DNA of 64,000 nucleotides, taken from contig JADNRY010000133.1 in assembly GCA_015501585.1 (NCBI GenBank), positions 1-64,000 of the forward strand, in the 5' to 3' direction. The position numbers were made by a program, and so were the translations under genes. The DNA is from Rhodocollybia butyracea (taxonomy: Eukaryota; Basidiomycota; Agaricomycetes; Agaricales; Omphalotaceae). The notes under the pieces were generated by a model. The model had not been told where the DNA came from and did no database searches. It saw only the letters and a list, made by a program, of their open reading frames with translations. Each line of letters starts with the position of its first letter. Position 1 is the first letter of the stretch. Positions 21,105 through 32,148 of this stretch are shown here, in pieces.

Positions 21105-22140
21105 TTAGCATCACCCTAGCGTGGGGGTGACGCCGGGTTACGCCTGTTAGATTTATGGTCAGGCTATCTTTATGTTGATTACCCCTCATTTGACAAGTTC
21201 TTTTGGCCTCCATACAGCTCTATTATATATCTACTTAGCTTGAATACACACTATCTCTTTATTAGTTATTTTGCATGAGACAGTGCTAACAATGGGATCC
21301 ATTAGCTCCAATGACAGGGTTGTGCTAACTACAACCTCCAAGTTTGTGCTAAGTCCTTGAAAGGTCACACTAAGTATGTTAAAAGGTTACGCTAAATGTA
21401 GCAAAGGTCACGCTCAATATAGCACTGGTCACGCTAAATATACCAAAGGACACTTCAAGGTTACGCTAAATGTACATAAGGTTACGCTGGGGTGACGCTA
21501 AATGTTGTACAAGGTTACGCTAAATAGCACAAGGGTTACGCCAAATATAATAAAGGTCACGCTAAATAGCACAAATGTTACGCCAGATATAAGAAAGGTC
21601 ACGCTAATTGTAGTAAAAAGTTACGCTACATATTTCAGAGTCACGCCAGGGTTATGCTAAGTATTGCACTCCTGTAGATTGGTAAACAGCTTGCTCATTA
21701 TTTGAGACTGGTGTTAGATATTGTACATACGAGACACTACAGACTCATTGTTATATAGTACTTTTATCTTAGTGATACTTCCCCCTTGCTCTACGTGCTG
21801 TTGAACGGTAAAGACGGCTTAGTGCCACTGATTAATTGTTTCCATCAATTTTTGATGCGTATGTACGTGCGGCCGTACTTCAATGCCATATAGGGTAATC
21901 AAATACTGACAGTAAAAACCAACCATAAATCCATAGCCAACAAAACGGCAGCAGTACTCTTGGCCAAGGTATGATGTTCCATGGCACTCATGAGCTGGAC
22001 ACTTCAATGAATAATAGTCATCCAAACGTCACACAAACTTGGGGTCACGCCAGGGTTAAGCCAGCTTAGAGTGACTCCAGGGTTACGCCTGGGTTACGTC
22101 TGTGGGTTACGCCGGGTCACGCCTGAGGGGTCACACTAAA
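21105..22140. repeat. GGTTACGCTAAATGT / GGTCACGC repeat field
   Basis: From about 21115 to 21665 and again 22030-22135, about twenty diverged copies of GGT(T/C)ACGC(T/C)AAAT spaced ~18-28 bp apart. The stretch between (21670-22025) is unique, with no recognised gene. Probably subterminal repeats of a non-autonomous DNA element. Confidence 0.65.
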
Positions 22141-22204
22141 TGTTCTATGCCCCATGTACAACACTTATGCATACTGTACAAGCTTTTTTATGTGTTTGTA
22201 GACA

Positions 22205-22402
22205 CATGTTCAAGTTTGTAGAGGGTCTATAGCAGACTTATTTGTGCCCTTGACCAGGAAAATCAAATTAAAATGGAACAAGACATGGGTAATTTACAAA
22301 AAAACTCACTTTTGGCCTAGGTGAGGGGGAGGAGGTGGAATATCAGGAGAGTGCATGAGAGGCATATGCAGGTCTCTATAGGGTCTATAGCAGACCTATT
22401 CA
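22205..22402. repeat. dispersed repeat, copy 1
   Basis: Shares with 24190-24370 the ordered blocks ACTCACTTTTGGC, GTGAGGGGGA, AGGTGGAA, GGTCTCTATAGGGTCTATA-like sequence and CAGACC(T/A)ATTC(A/G)TGCC. The two copies are in the same orientation and bracket the candidate solo LTR. Confidence 0.65.
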
Positions 22403-22471
22403 TGCCCTGATACACCCGAACTTGTTTTGTCCTTAGAAATGTGCATATATGCTAATTGGAACAACTGTATG

Positions 22472-23982
22472 TGTAGTACGCAGTGCCGAGGCAGCGTCGG
22501 GAGTGTTTCCCACGCTCTCGCGGTCACTAAAACCCATCCTTAGAGATCTACGACGACCTGAGAAGTACCTAATTGGAGAAACCTGCTGTAATTGGCATTT
22601 GACGTCCCAGTGCTGATTATTTGATAAGCGGCATACAAAAGATGAAGTATGGAAGCGAAATTGGCTGAAGCCTTTTGTAACACCTTTATATCCACTATTC
22701 CCATTCGTTCAAGGCCTCCTCAGCTCGGAGTCCATCAATGATAGCTCATGAAGCAATTATTCCCGACTTAGGGTTTTTCTGCTTTAAGGATTGTTCCTCC
22801 GCATAGACACAGCGAAAGCACGACTTGCGGGGGACACCTATAACTTGAAACGAAGTTTACCCGACTCCGTCGCAGCCATTTCCACCGTTGACGACAAGAC
22901 CACCAGCAATACTCCGCTGGCGGAAGCGAATATACTATAAAAGTCCGAATCTCCGGAAACATTAGTAATTCCCTGCCTTCCCGGTGTCCACATGCAACGA
23001 CATTGCACAAATAGAGTATTTCGGATCCGATTAGACTAGGATAGCTTCAGCTAAGCCATCATCACCGTGCAAGCCACCTAAAACAGCGCCCTCATTAGAC
23101 ATACCTGCCAATATTAGCAATCTGAATGAAAGAGCAAAAGATGAGGTTCAATGGCGCATACAGGCCGGGGAATCATTGAAACTAGTGAGTATCTCATTGG
23201 GACTACCTTAGTTCACCGTTCCGCCGTCGGTATCACTCAAAGAACAGCGGAGTTCACTTGAATCTAAGCGGAACCGAAGAAAATCGGAGTTATGGCACTA
23301 TTTAATGCTGTAATTAATTGAAGCGAGATCTCCGCTCACAATAGCACTCCGTCTCGTCCAGTGGACTAGAGACAACTAACAGAACATTAGAAGGAGTATT
23401 TGGGACAATCCCAATAGTCCCAAGTACGACCCAACAGACACTAGAGCTACCCCCAACCTGGGAAGTGTTTCATTGATAACCAAGATGGAGTACTTGATAT
23501 TTCGGCTCAAGCTCCGAATGACCGTTTAAATGTGCATATATTCCCATAGATGGCTACATCACATCTGGAGGTTGCTGCTTTACAGTTTTATTCCCACAGA
23601 GCGGTGACCTTTCTTGTATAAAAGCTAGCCTAGATTAACCATGAAGCTTAAGCCCCCCACTTCACGGAGAAGGTGACAGCAGCTGTCTAGTTGTTCTTTG
23701 AGGGATTATTGCTTCAGACAGACCATATCATTTTGTGCACCTTGTGTCATTGTGTAATTGGTTGTACCAGAGTTACCAGAGTTTTACCAGAGCTATCGGA
23801 GTCATCAGAACTAGTTGCGCACCAGTGTATCTTGTCAGACTTGAAAGCAGACCAGAGTTGAGAGTGACCTAGTCTTGAAAGTCTTTGTACCACCAATTTC
23901 TAAAGTATTGGGTCAAAGTTCAGTCAAGTGCAGTGTTATTTTCAGTTCAGAAGTCAGAGTCTAGTTTGATTAAAGTATTACA
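22472..23982 (+). repeat. candidate solo LTR
   Basis: Starts TGTAGTAC and ends GTATTACA (imperfect inverted termini, TG..CA). Flanked by GTATG (22467-22471) and GTGTG (23983-23987), a 5-bp target duplication with one transition. Contains a good TATA box (TTGTATAAAAGC, about 23613-23624). No open frame of note and no polypurine tract or primer site adjacent, hence solo. Orientation is taken from the TATA box. The long size (1.5 kb) lowers confidence. Confidence 0.4.
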
Positions 23983-24189
23983 GTGTGTAGTGATAGTCCA
24001 TTTGACTTAAAACAAAACCTGTGTTCGCCTTTTGTGCACCCTTAAAAGCAATAGTTTGATTTGAGGTTTTCTATCTGTCACTAAGTCCTCCCAGAACACA
24101 AAGGAGTTGATTTATTAAGTGTGTGTTGGTGTTAGTAGTTGGTTGTATTGGTTGTTTTATTCCATTGCACCCTACTTTTGTCCTCATAC

Positions 24190-24370
24190 CCAGTCACCCC
24201 TATCAGCCCCTAACAAAGGAAATTGAATTAGAATTGACTAAGATATGGGTGATGTACAAAAACTCACTTTTGGCTAGGGGTGAGGGGGAAGAGGTGGAAC
24301 ACTAGGAGTAATTGCATGGGGGTCATATGCGAGTCCCTAGAGGCTCTATACCAGACCAATTCGTGCCAAC
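24190..24370. repeat. dispersed repeat, copy 2
   Basis: Same family as 22205-22402, direct orientation. It ends ~20 bp before the CACTA left terminus. Confidence 0.65.
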
Positions 24371-24389
24371 AACAAAGAAAATTGAACTA

Positions 24390-24800
24390 CACTACGGGAA
24401 GAAAAAACAATGAATTTGATTGTCTGAGACAATCATTTTTCGAAAAAACAATCATTTTGATGTTTTTTTGCCAAACACTCATTTTGATTGTCTTGAGCAA
24501 ACAATCATTTAGAATGCCCCCAATTTAAGACAATCATTTGGATTGCCTACTATTGAGGACAATCAAAATGATTGTCTTGAGCAAGCAATCATTTAGAGCG
24601 CCCAATTTAAGACAATCATTTGGATTGCCTACTATTATGCACAATCAAAATGATTGTCTTGAGCAAACAATCATTTGAGTGCCCAAAATTAAGACAATCA
24701 TTCAAAGTGTCCAAAAGTAAGACAGTCATTTAGAGTGCCTATTATTGGAGCCAATCACTTGGAGTGCAGCAGTTGATCCAGACCATCATTTTGGAAGAAA
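24390..24800. mobile_element. CACTA-like element, left terminus with subterminal repeats
   Basis: Begins CACTACGGGAAGAAAAAACA and continues into ACAATCATT/GATTGTCT words. The first ~36 bp are the reverse complement of the terminus at 38327-38362 with two or three differences. The flanking dinucleotide is TA at both 24388-24389 and 38363-38364. CACTACxxGAAG is the hallmark terminus of the CACTA (CMC/EnSpm) superfamily. No transposase is present between the ends. Confidence 0.7.
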
Positions 24801-25039
24801 CCATTTGACTGATGTCAGGCTAGACTAACAGTAATCTATCTATTCCTTAGTGAAAATAGGATCTAAGAGCCTAGAGGCCATTACTGTAGTCTCTAATATT
24901 GGTTGGTATATTTACAATCCACTAGAGCAGCATTATTTAACAGGCATGTTTGTAGAGCATGTGAATGGGGAACAAAGTACATTAAAGGGAAGGGGCTCAG
25001 GAGGACAAAAGGAGTGTCTCAAATGATGGAGCCAGAGAA

Positions 25040-25430
25040 CAGAAATCAAACTGGAATGAAAAAATGGGAATACAGAGTATAACAAAATAAAACTGAACCC
25101 ATCTGACTGCTACAGACCATCTGTGCTCACACTGAGATACAAAAATGAAAGAGGACATTCTAAGGGTCCTCCAGAAATGTATTTTGAGTGGATAAGGTGG
25201 ATTGATACATGTTGGCAAGTGATCAAGTGAAGCAAGAATCCTGCGAGACTCAAAAGAAATCAAAATTAAGGAACAAAATATACCGAGAATAACTGAACCG
25301 CTAAAACGGTTACAGCCTTCCTGTGGCCAAACTGAAGAGTGGAATCGACAGAGGGCATGCTGAGGGTCCTGCAAAAATGTATTTTGAGCTGGTGAGGTGC
25401 ATTGATGCGTGAAACATTGACCAGTAAAGC
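25040..25430. repeat. ~195-bp tandem duplication, diverged
   Basis: Two adjacent units share GGGTCCT(C/G)CA(G/A)AAATGTATTTTGAG, TGGATTGAT/TGCATTGAT, GAATAACTGAAC/AAAACTGAAC and GGTTACAGCC/GCTACAGACC. About 75-80 percent similar by eye. Non-coding. Confidence 0.6.
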
Positions 25431-25439
25431 TGGTTGAAT

Positions 25440-26245
25440 TTGTAATAATGGCTACCAATGATTTTTGATGTGCCAAAATCACTGATAGCCATTCCCAGTT
25501 TGCTGAAGTTGTTGTGTGGTCGTGTCCGGAGGTGTGGGAAGAAAGGATCGAAAAAAGAGGTAAAGAATGAAGAGGAAAGATGTGTGAAAGAGATTAAACT
25601 GAAGTGATAATGTTTCTTGTGTACAGAGTGATCTGTAATGTAAGTATATACAGTGAAGGGATAAGAGAATACAACTGTGGTTCTAGTCCATTGCTACTTG
25701 GCCTTCATCCCACTATATCACACACCTTCTTCATCGTGAACATTGCTCAAGCCACGCCCGACCAGGACACACTGAACGAAACTATTGGAAGGCTACTGCA
25801 TAAAGCTAAACCATTTGCCTCGCCTAGTTTCGGGAGTCATGCATGAGAACTTCTGCTGAATGCACGTTTGACTCTAGTGACCTGAGTGATTCTCTTGCAT
25901 GGACTGAACTTCTGTGTGATCGGGGTAGCATTGCGCCGTACTATTATGTGTGTATCTATGCTTCAAGTGTCTTACCAAATCGTGTTTACTTTGTTGTCGC
26001 TTTGAAGATTGATGTACTCACTGCACTCACCTTCTCATGTACCAGTGAGTCCCACTGTCAATAAAGAATTCCGGTTATGATTTTCTATGTAGGTCAAGCA
26101 TTATTGGATCTCTGGGGCTCTGGGTGAGTGAGTTATTTCTACTAATACTTTGACTCACAAGGGGTTAGACCCGTAGCTTGGATCACCTCAAGGGCACTCC
26201 CTTTATCTCCTAAGCTCTAATTTCGCATTGTAGATCTCTTAAAAT
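25440..26245. other. no recognised gene
   Basis: Short overlapping + frames at 25604-26064 show no domain. No repeat family identified. Confidence 0.35.
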
Positions 26246-26251
26246 GTGAGA

Positions 26252-26432
26252 CCATGGTCCATAAGATTATACACAAATGGATCCTGTCAAAATAACAGTA
26301 ATGGAGAACCTGAAGCAGGTGCAGGAATATTCTCACCTGACAGTGCTGAACTCAACCGGGTGGCAATCCAAATCTCAATTGAACTCAAGCAGACCAATCA
26401 AACTGGAGAGATCAAGGTAGAGATTCTAAGCA
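26252..26432 (+). pseudogene. RNase H fragment of a LINE-type element
   Basis: The frame reads IRLYTNGSCQNN, then EAGAGIFSPD and ELKQTNQTGEIKVEIL. This is the N-terminal half of a type I RNase H of the kind found in agaricomycete non-LTR elements: the first strand normally has YTDGSC (the catalytic Asp is Asn here), a glycine loop (AGAGI) and the helix with TNQTGE, whose Glu is a catalytic position. Only ~60 residues are left; neither RT nor the rest of RNase H is adjacent. Confidence 0.6.
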
Positions 26433-26930
26433 TGAAAGATGAAGTGTGACCGTACCGTATCAGTCACTCCCTTTCCTTCCATGATATGGTCACAGACCCA
26501 TACCACGGTACCCCTAAGCCATGTATGGACGGCCACAGTGCTGAGCATGTGCTGGGCATTTAACCTGTGGCACTTGACTACTGCTCTATGTACCAGCAAT
26601 ATCCCCAGACTTGCACATTGCCAGGTACTCTTATAAATGGCAATTGTGTGGTAATTCTTGTTACTTCATTGAGTCTTGAAAACGGTCTACTTATCTCTAT
26701 TGTATATACCTTAATGTAGACTTAAGTCCTCTGGGGAGTTGGGGATCGCCGTGTGACATGCTGCATTAAGCTCACCACCCTCAGCTCCTCTGTGGAGATG
26801 GGATCTGGAATCCACTAACCAAAGCTCTGGCCCTCTTCTGCACACCCACACTGACTGCGTTCATGATAAAATGAAGATGCATACCATACATCCTTGGATA
26901 CACATCCTGATTTATCTCAATCTAAGACCA
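26433..26930. other. no recognised gene
   Basis: Unique sequence without clear coding signal. Confidence 0.35.
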
Positions 26931-26934
26931 GTAG

Positions 26935-27286
26935 CTCATTGCTTCTGGAGGTAGACCAATGCTGACTACACCCGTCACCTCGCTAGGTTTTACTGCTTTG
27001 CTCAATGCAGGTAAATAGGCATTGGGTCCGCTGACTGGAGCCGCAATAGGAATGACATGGAATTCACAAAGACGTGGTAAAAAGGCATGCAATGAGGTTG
27101 TACCTTGCTGAGCCTTTGAGAGTCACTTTGGCACCCACAGGGACACTTGAATGGACCCAGCCACCATCCTGCTTTTTTTCCGCAAACAATCTCGATGCCT
27201 TGGATGTCTTTTGCCAGCGCTCTGCCTCCAGCTTCCGTTTTGCTGCTCAGAGCACAGAGAGCAGCGATGACACTGAGAAGATGCAT
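26935..27286 (-). pseudogene. possible small secreted protein gene, degraded
   Basis: The minus frame from ATG 27286 begins with a signal-peptide-like stretch (MHLLSVIAALCALSSKTEA) then a short mature part with Cys (CGKKAGWWLGPFKCPCGC). Coding-like text continues in the other two minus frames: VPVGAKVTLKGSARYNL near 27130 and VIPIAAPVSGPNAYLPALSK near 27050-27000, ending at a stop near 26935. Either introns or frameshifts separate the pieces. No family recognised. Confidence 0.3.
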
Positions 27287-28233
27287 TTGTGAAGTGATGG
27301 CTTCTTATAGCATGATGTGCATTTGCACAGCTTTGAGATGGATAATATTAGCTGGTGTATTTGGTTCTGTAGCCCTTTCTGCGAATTGTTTGCCACATAC
27401 TGCCTTGTTTTTTTGGTATTTGGAAAATAGGTGTGCTGGGTCCCACCGCAGACACATTTCATGGTCAGGTTTTGGAGGAAGGGATGGTCTGACAGTGTGC
27501 ATGTAGCTCATATACATCAAATTGTCGGCAAGCGTAGAGTGGTAGTGGTCTCCAAGTTGGCATGGTATTGTTGGAGTCTACTCCATATGTACATATCGGG
27601 ACTCAGATACAAAGCTTTGACCATCACTATTCCATATATGCCATGCTTACTTTATACTATACAGCTGGTATTTCATGTAGAGACAGCATATATCACTCCC
27701 TCAGTTGCTTTCTACACAACTGAGGTGAGATCATTTCCATATATTTATCTATCTGCTTACTGACATATGTACAGTTGATCTTACCTTTACAGTGGCGGTG
27801 GGCAAGGCCTGTGAGAAAAACGGCGGGCGCCTAATCGTGGGAAACCAGCCACATGGCGGTTTCCCGTGTTCCCCCTTGTACCACATGAACAAGGTCATAG
27901 ATCACTTAACTCTTGGTAGACAATATTTTCGAAAATGATTTGTCTAGTTGGATATTCAGTTTCGTGAATTTAGAATAGTAGTTAGTGTCAATACATTGCT
28001 ATGTCTGCTGTTTTGGTAGGTCAAGGGGGATTGAACACTTGCAAGGGCCATAACAACGTGAAAATGAACACAAAACAGGTTCGGGTAAGGAATATGAATC
28101 GAGTATCATACTGTGCTTATTCTATAGCGAGGTCTATCTAGGTGAAAGCATACAAAGCATCAAGCACGAGTTGAGCACGAGCATGGTAAAGTGATATATG
28201 TAGCAGAATTTTCCTGCTAGCACTAGAATACAG

Positions 28234-31200
28234 CTAGGCCATTTCCATTCCATCAATATTGTAGTCCATATCATAGTCCATGTTGTCCATATTGTCCATA
28301 TCAACGTCATTATCCATCGAATTTTGCAATCTTTCTATCATCGCTTCCATTGACCCCCGTGGGGCTTGATTCACATCATTTGTCGAGATGCTGGACAGTG
28401 AACCAGCAGTAGGATCCGCGATTAATCTAAACATAGATTAATCCAGAACGAACGGGAAGAGAAATAAAAAGAGAAATAAAAGAACTCACACTCGAGTTGC
28501 AGCTGCAAGGACAGCAGACTGCAAAATTGGCTTGAGACTAACAGACTTCTGTGTGACTTTTGCAAGGACTGGATCGTTCCGAACATTCTTGTAGATGCGG
28601 AACTGGTCCATGAGCTCCTTGACATTCATTTTGACAATCTGGTCACTGTCCAACACAAGTCCAATTGCATCTAAGCGAGCTGTCTCATCGGCTTGTTTCT
28701 GTGTCAGTTTGGCTTGCTTTTCTTGAGCATCTTCTGCGCGCTTCTTTTGTACCTTGAGATACTCATGTTGAAACTTCTTCACAGCTCCACTCGCATCCTG
28801 CTCCCGGGCTTGTCGCATAACGTGAAGCTGGTCCTCGAATGTAGTGTGCTTTACAATGAATTTCTCTGTCCCATTACGAGTTGCACGAGCCTGAGCTGCA
28901 AACATGAAAGAGTTGCTGCTGGGGTTAGAGTGAAGATATACCCGGGTTGAACCTAGAGGTCCTTCATTGGCATTGTTTGTCATGGGAATACGGCCGAGAC
29001 ATGCACGCATTTCTGGAGTAAGTGAAGCAATGCAAACAGGATCAGTCGGATCATCAACATACTCGGGAGTGAAAAGTGTCCACCCATATGCCTCGCCACG
29101 AAACATTGCAGAGATCATGAGGTTAAGATGGGGAAGTTCCGATGATAGTGTCTTCAGTGTTGGAACAATAGTCTGATCAATGAACGGTTTTCCATCTAAA
29201 GTCAATTCGCTCTGTGGAGTCTCTGGATCGAAGAGTTTTTCTGGATGAAGTGCGAGATTTTCACAGAAAGCAGGAATCCGCTGGTGAAGTGCAACCATTT
29301 TGGGGCTGAGAGCATCAACAAACTTTTGACCATTAGGAGCAGATCGAATTAGACCCATGTATGGCCATGATAACACAAGACCATCAACGGCCATAGCAGC
29401 AAGCTCACAGAGTGTTTTGATGCACTGGAGGCCTTTGAGAGCATTTCTCTCAAGATGATTGGGACCCATCTTGGTCTTTCCGTCGCAAATTTCCTCAATG
29501 AGATCCTGGTAGTCATCACAAAGGACTATGAGTTCTGCGGCGGCATAGGAATGAGAGTTATAGCGTGTGTTGGAAACATCGGGGAAACATTTAGATGCCT
29601 CGGACGCAGGCATATCATACATGTCTTGCTTCCAAGCTTGCATAAACATTCGATGTTTATCCTGGTACCCGGTCTCATGGTTCTTATGACGAAGGAGTGC
29701 TCCAGCAAGTTCAGTAAGTTTAACCCCGCCACGTGAACAGGATGCGACACATTTTGCGAGGGCTTCGGGGTTGGTATTATTCTTGGCTATCTGTATTGCA
29801 ACCTCTGTGGCTTTGTTGGCCAAATCACATGGACCTTCGAGTTTTTCCCGTTTCCATGTTTCCTGCATCTCAACAACACCATAGCAAAAGGAGTTTAAAC
29901 ACTTGTGTGCAGAAGAAAAGACAGAGAAGACTTGCTTCATTATCTGGGAGTAATTCAAACACTTCCTTTCCAATGTGCTGTTCCAGGAGATCGAGCGAGA
30001 TTTGGCTGCGCTGAGATTCAGAGCTACTCAGAGTGAGTATGTAAAACTAACCAGATAAAAATTAAAGTACTTACAGTTCATCAATAGCCTTGAACGGTTT
30101 CCCAGCAGCTTTGACAATGTCGGCGTCAGTAATTTTTATCACCTCACTCATGATATCAGTGGCAGACATTAATTTCATCTTCTCCATTGCAAGGTCGCGG
30201 TTCAAGATATGATCCTTCTTCTCCTTCGTAAGTCGAAAGTCCTTCTTGCCGTCAGCAGCATGGTCCTTGTGCTGATAGACCTGTTTCTGAAAGTAATCGT
30301 CAGGTTCCATGGTCTGGCCATCACGTTTTGCCAGTGGACTTTCAGAGTACGCATTTGCGATCTTCATGCCTAGCTCAATTGATCCCTCAAATTGTCGTTG
30401 AGCAGTATGATCAAGAGCAGGGGCAACTTCAGCGAATCGCGTCGCTGTCTTCCAAGTTGAAGGATCCGAATCATCAACCCCAGGTTCATAGGTGGGTGCA
30501 GAGAGAGTTATAGAGCGAGACTCTTGAGTAATACCACTAACTGTTGTCCCATCACTGCCTTCTCCAAAAGCCAAGGTGTTTGTGATCTCTCTTCCAAGCT
30601 GTATCAGTCCATAGATGCCACCTTCCTTGACACATCTTGCCCCAGTATGACAACTCATTACTCGCTTGACAAGAATACCAAATGCCTCGCCACAAGATCG
30701 AATTGCAAGATCGACATTCCGGCATCCCGTGCATTTAAGCTGACGATAGAGTTTACGGGCAGAGGCTGTAAAGATGCCTTTGTTGGTAGGTTTCCATACA
30801 GCGACTGTCTCTAACTTCATACGAGTGGATGCAAGAGAGCTTTTTGCACGTTGTACCTGTTTCCGAAGAGCATAGATTTCTTTTTGAAGGGAAGAAACTT
30901 GTTGACAAAGAGTGGAGGTAAGAGCGGTCGAGGAAGAAAGTGATTCCTTGAGTTCAACTACTTTGAGTTGGAGCTGGGTGTTTTTGGGCTCAGCAAGATC
31001 AATAATGACATGCAATCCCAGTATTTCCTTCTCGTACTTCTTCCTTTCCCTTCTGGCTTTTCTTTGAAGTGCAATCTTCTCCTTCTTTGACTCGACTTTA
31101 CAACTGTGTAATTCCTTCAAAGTTCTACCATGGGCAAAGCAATGGCGGGCTATATCGGATACAAGAGTGGAGTTTTCGGCCTTCAGATCATCCAGTGAAG

Positions 31201-31501
31201 CCAGAAGAGTGAGATTTCGTTCAGAAAGTGAGAGTATTTTTGATTCCCGGGTCTGTGTATCCAATACTGCCTTTGAGACCTTTTCCTTCAGTTCAGCTAT
31301 CTCTAGAACCTTCTCGTCAAGCACAGATTTCAGCAATCCAATATCGGCCCTTTTCTTTGTCTTAGAACGCGTCGATGCGGACGGACTAGTGGCTTCAAAA
31401 AGAACGGGAGGAGTTGTATTTTCGTCAGGTTCATTTTTAGATCTAGAAGCATGTAGAGCCTTCAGTTGAGCAATTTTGGCTGCAGATTTCCGGGCAGGCA
31501 T
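28234..31501 (-). CDS. putative transposase of the 7-bp-TSD element, copy 1 (three exons)
   Basis: Exon 1 runs 31501-30075, exon 2 from 30010 (acceptor CAG) or 30023 (acceptor TAG) to 28490, and exon 3 28426-28234; donors are GTAAGT and GTGAGT. With the CAG acceptor the exons join into one open frame of 1046 codons. Residues ~60-260 are strongly coiled-coil (Glu/Lys/Leu-rich); a zinc-like CTGCRNVDLAIRSCGEAFG follows, then EGSDGTTVSGITQESRSITL, LDHTAQRQFEG, NTRYNSHSYAAAELI, SWPYMGL and MTNNANEGPLGS, and an acidic Asp/Met-rich tail. The Asp of SDGTT, the Asp of LDHT and the Glu of NANEG are candidate RNase H-fold catalytic residues (inference). Compared with copy 2, 14 bp are missing near 29912, removing the VGCGAH part of a GCGAHKxLN motif; the CAG acceptor compensates the frame but garbles ~32 residues. 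Confidence 0.7.
28427..28489 (-). other. intron 2 of the transposase gene
   Basis: GTGAGTTC donor at 28489, TTTAG acceptor ending at 28427; 63 bp. The same intron is at 61614-61676 in copy 2. Confidence 0.7.
30011..30074 (-). other. intron 1 of the transposase gene, alternative acceptors
   Basis: Donor GTAAGT at 30074. Acceptor TAG ending at 30024 gives 51 bp; acceptor CAG ending at 30011 gives 64 bp. Only the second keeps copy 1 open through exon 2. Confidence 0.6.
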
Positions 31502-32148
31502 GGTATAGGGCGTAATAAAGGGTATAAGAGCAAGATAGTAAGCTAGAACGCGGTCCAGCGACGCGAATCGATGCATCGTAGTTGGTGAAAGGCAACAGCC
31601 TAGCGTGGGAATAAGTAATCACGCTCATCTTGCTTTGTCAAATTTTCGGTTTCTTAATTCAGCTGTATATCATGTTCATCACAGAAGTAAGTAGGCAAAA
31701 AGTTGACGAACATCTTGATGATTCCTTATTTCAAGCTGATTCTTCTCCGAAAAAATTCGGTACATAATTAGACACAGTTTTGCTTGCATTCAAATCGACG
31801 TATTTGTCAAAACCAGTTTACTAAAGATTTCTGCTTGAAATAAAGAGCGATACATATTTATTATGATTTTAGATATACCTTACAGAATATTCTCGCGAAG
31901 GGACTGCGAGATTAACTTTAGGACAGCAAGAGCTGTAGTGAGAACGTGGTTTAGCGGTGGGAAAATCCTAAGCGCCCGCCGGTTTTTTTCATAATGAATG
32001 CCCACCGCCATTTACAGGTATATAATATAGTTGCTTTCTACACAAGTGAGTTGATCTTAAGTACTTTAACAGATTATGAGACTTGTGCTCTAACAAAGCA
32101 AATATTGAGAAAACACATTATCAAAAGTATATTACCCACCACAAAAAA

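Larger units (their letters stand above)
27793..32010 (-). mobile_element. TIR DNA transposon with 7-bp TSD, copy 1 (4218 bp)
   Basis: Ends TGGCGGTGGGCA and TGCCCACCGCCA with imperfect ~40-bp terminal inverted repeats that include GGCGGGCGC. Flanked by perfect 7-bp direct repeats TTTACAG at 27786-27792 and 32011-32017. Orientation follows its gene (minus strand). The second copy at 58164-62311 is inverted, ~97 percent similar by eye and has its own distinct 7-bp duplication, so both are genuine transposition products. A 7-bp duplication does not match the usual 8 bp of hAT, 2-3 bp of CACTA/PIF or TA of mariner. Confidence 0.93.
27569..32095 (+). repeat. copia 5' LTR split by a DNA transposon
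   Basis: Terminal octamers TGTTGGAG and CTCTAACA form an imperfect inverted repeat. Inside, AGTTGCTTTCTACACAA occurs twice (27702 and 32030), on either side of the inserted transposon. The insertion is marked by the duplicated TTTACAG. No 3' LTR is in the window. Confidence 0.6.

Noticed and set aside
22768..23010. 80-codon minus frame
   Set aside because: Lies inside the candidate solo LTR and has no recognisable sequence.
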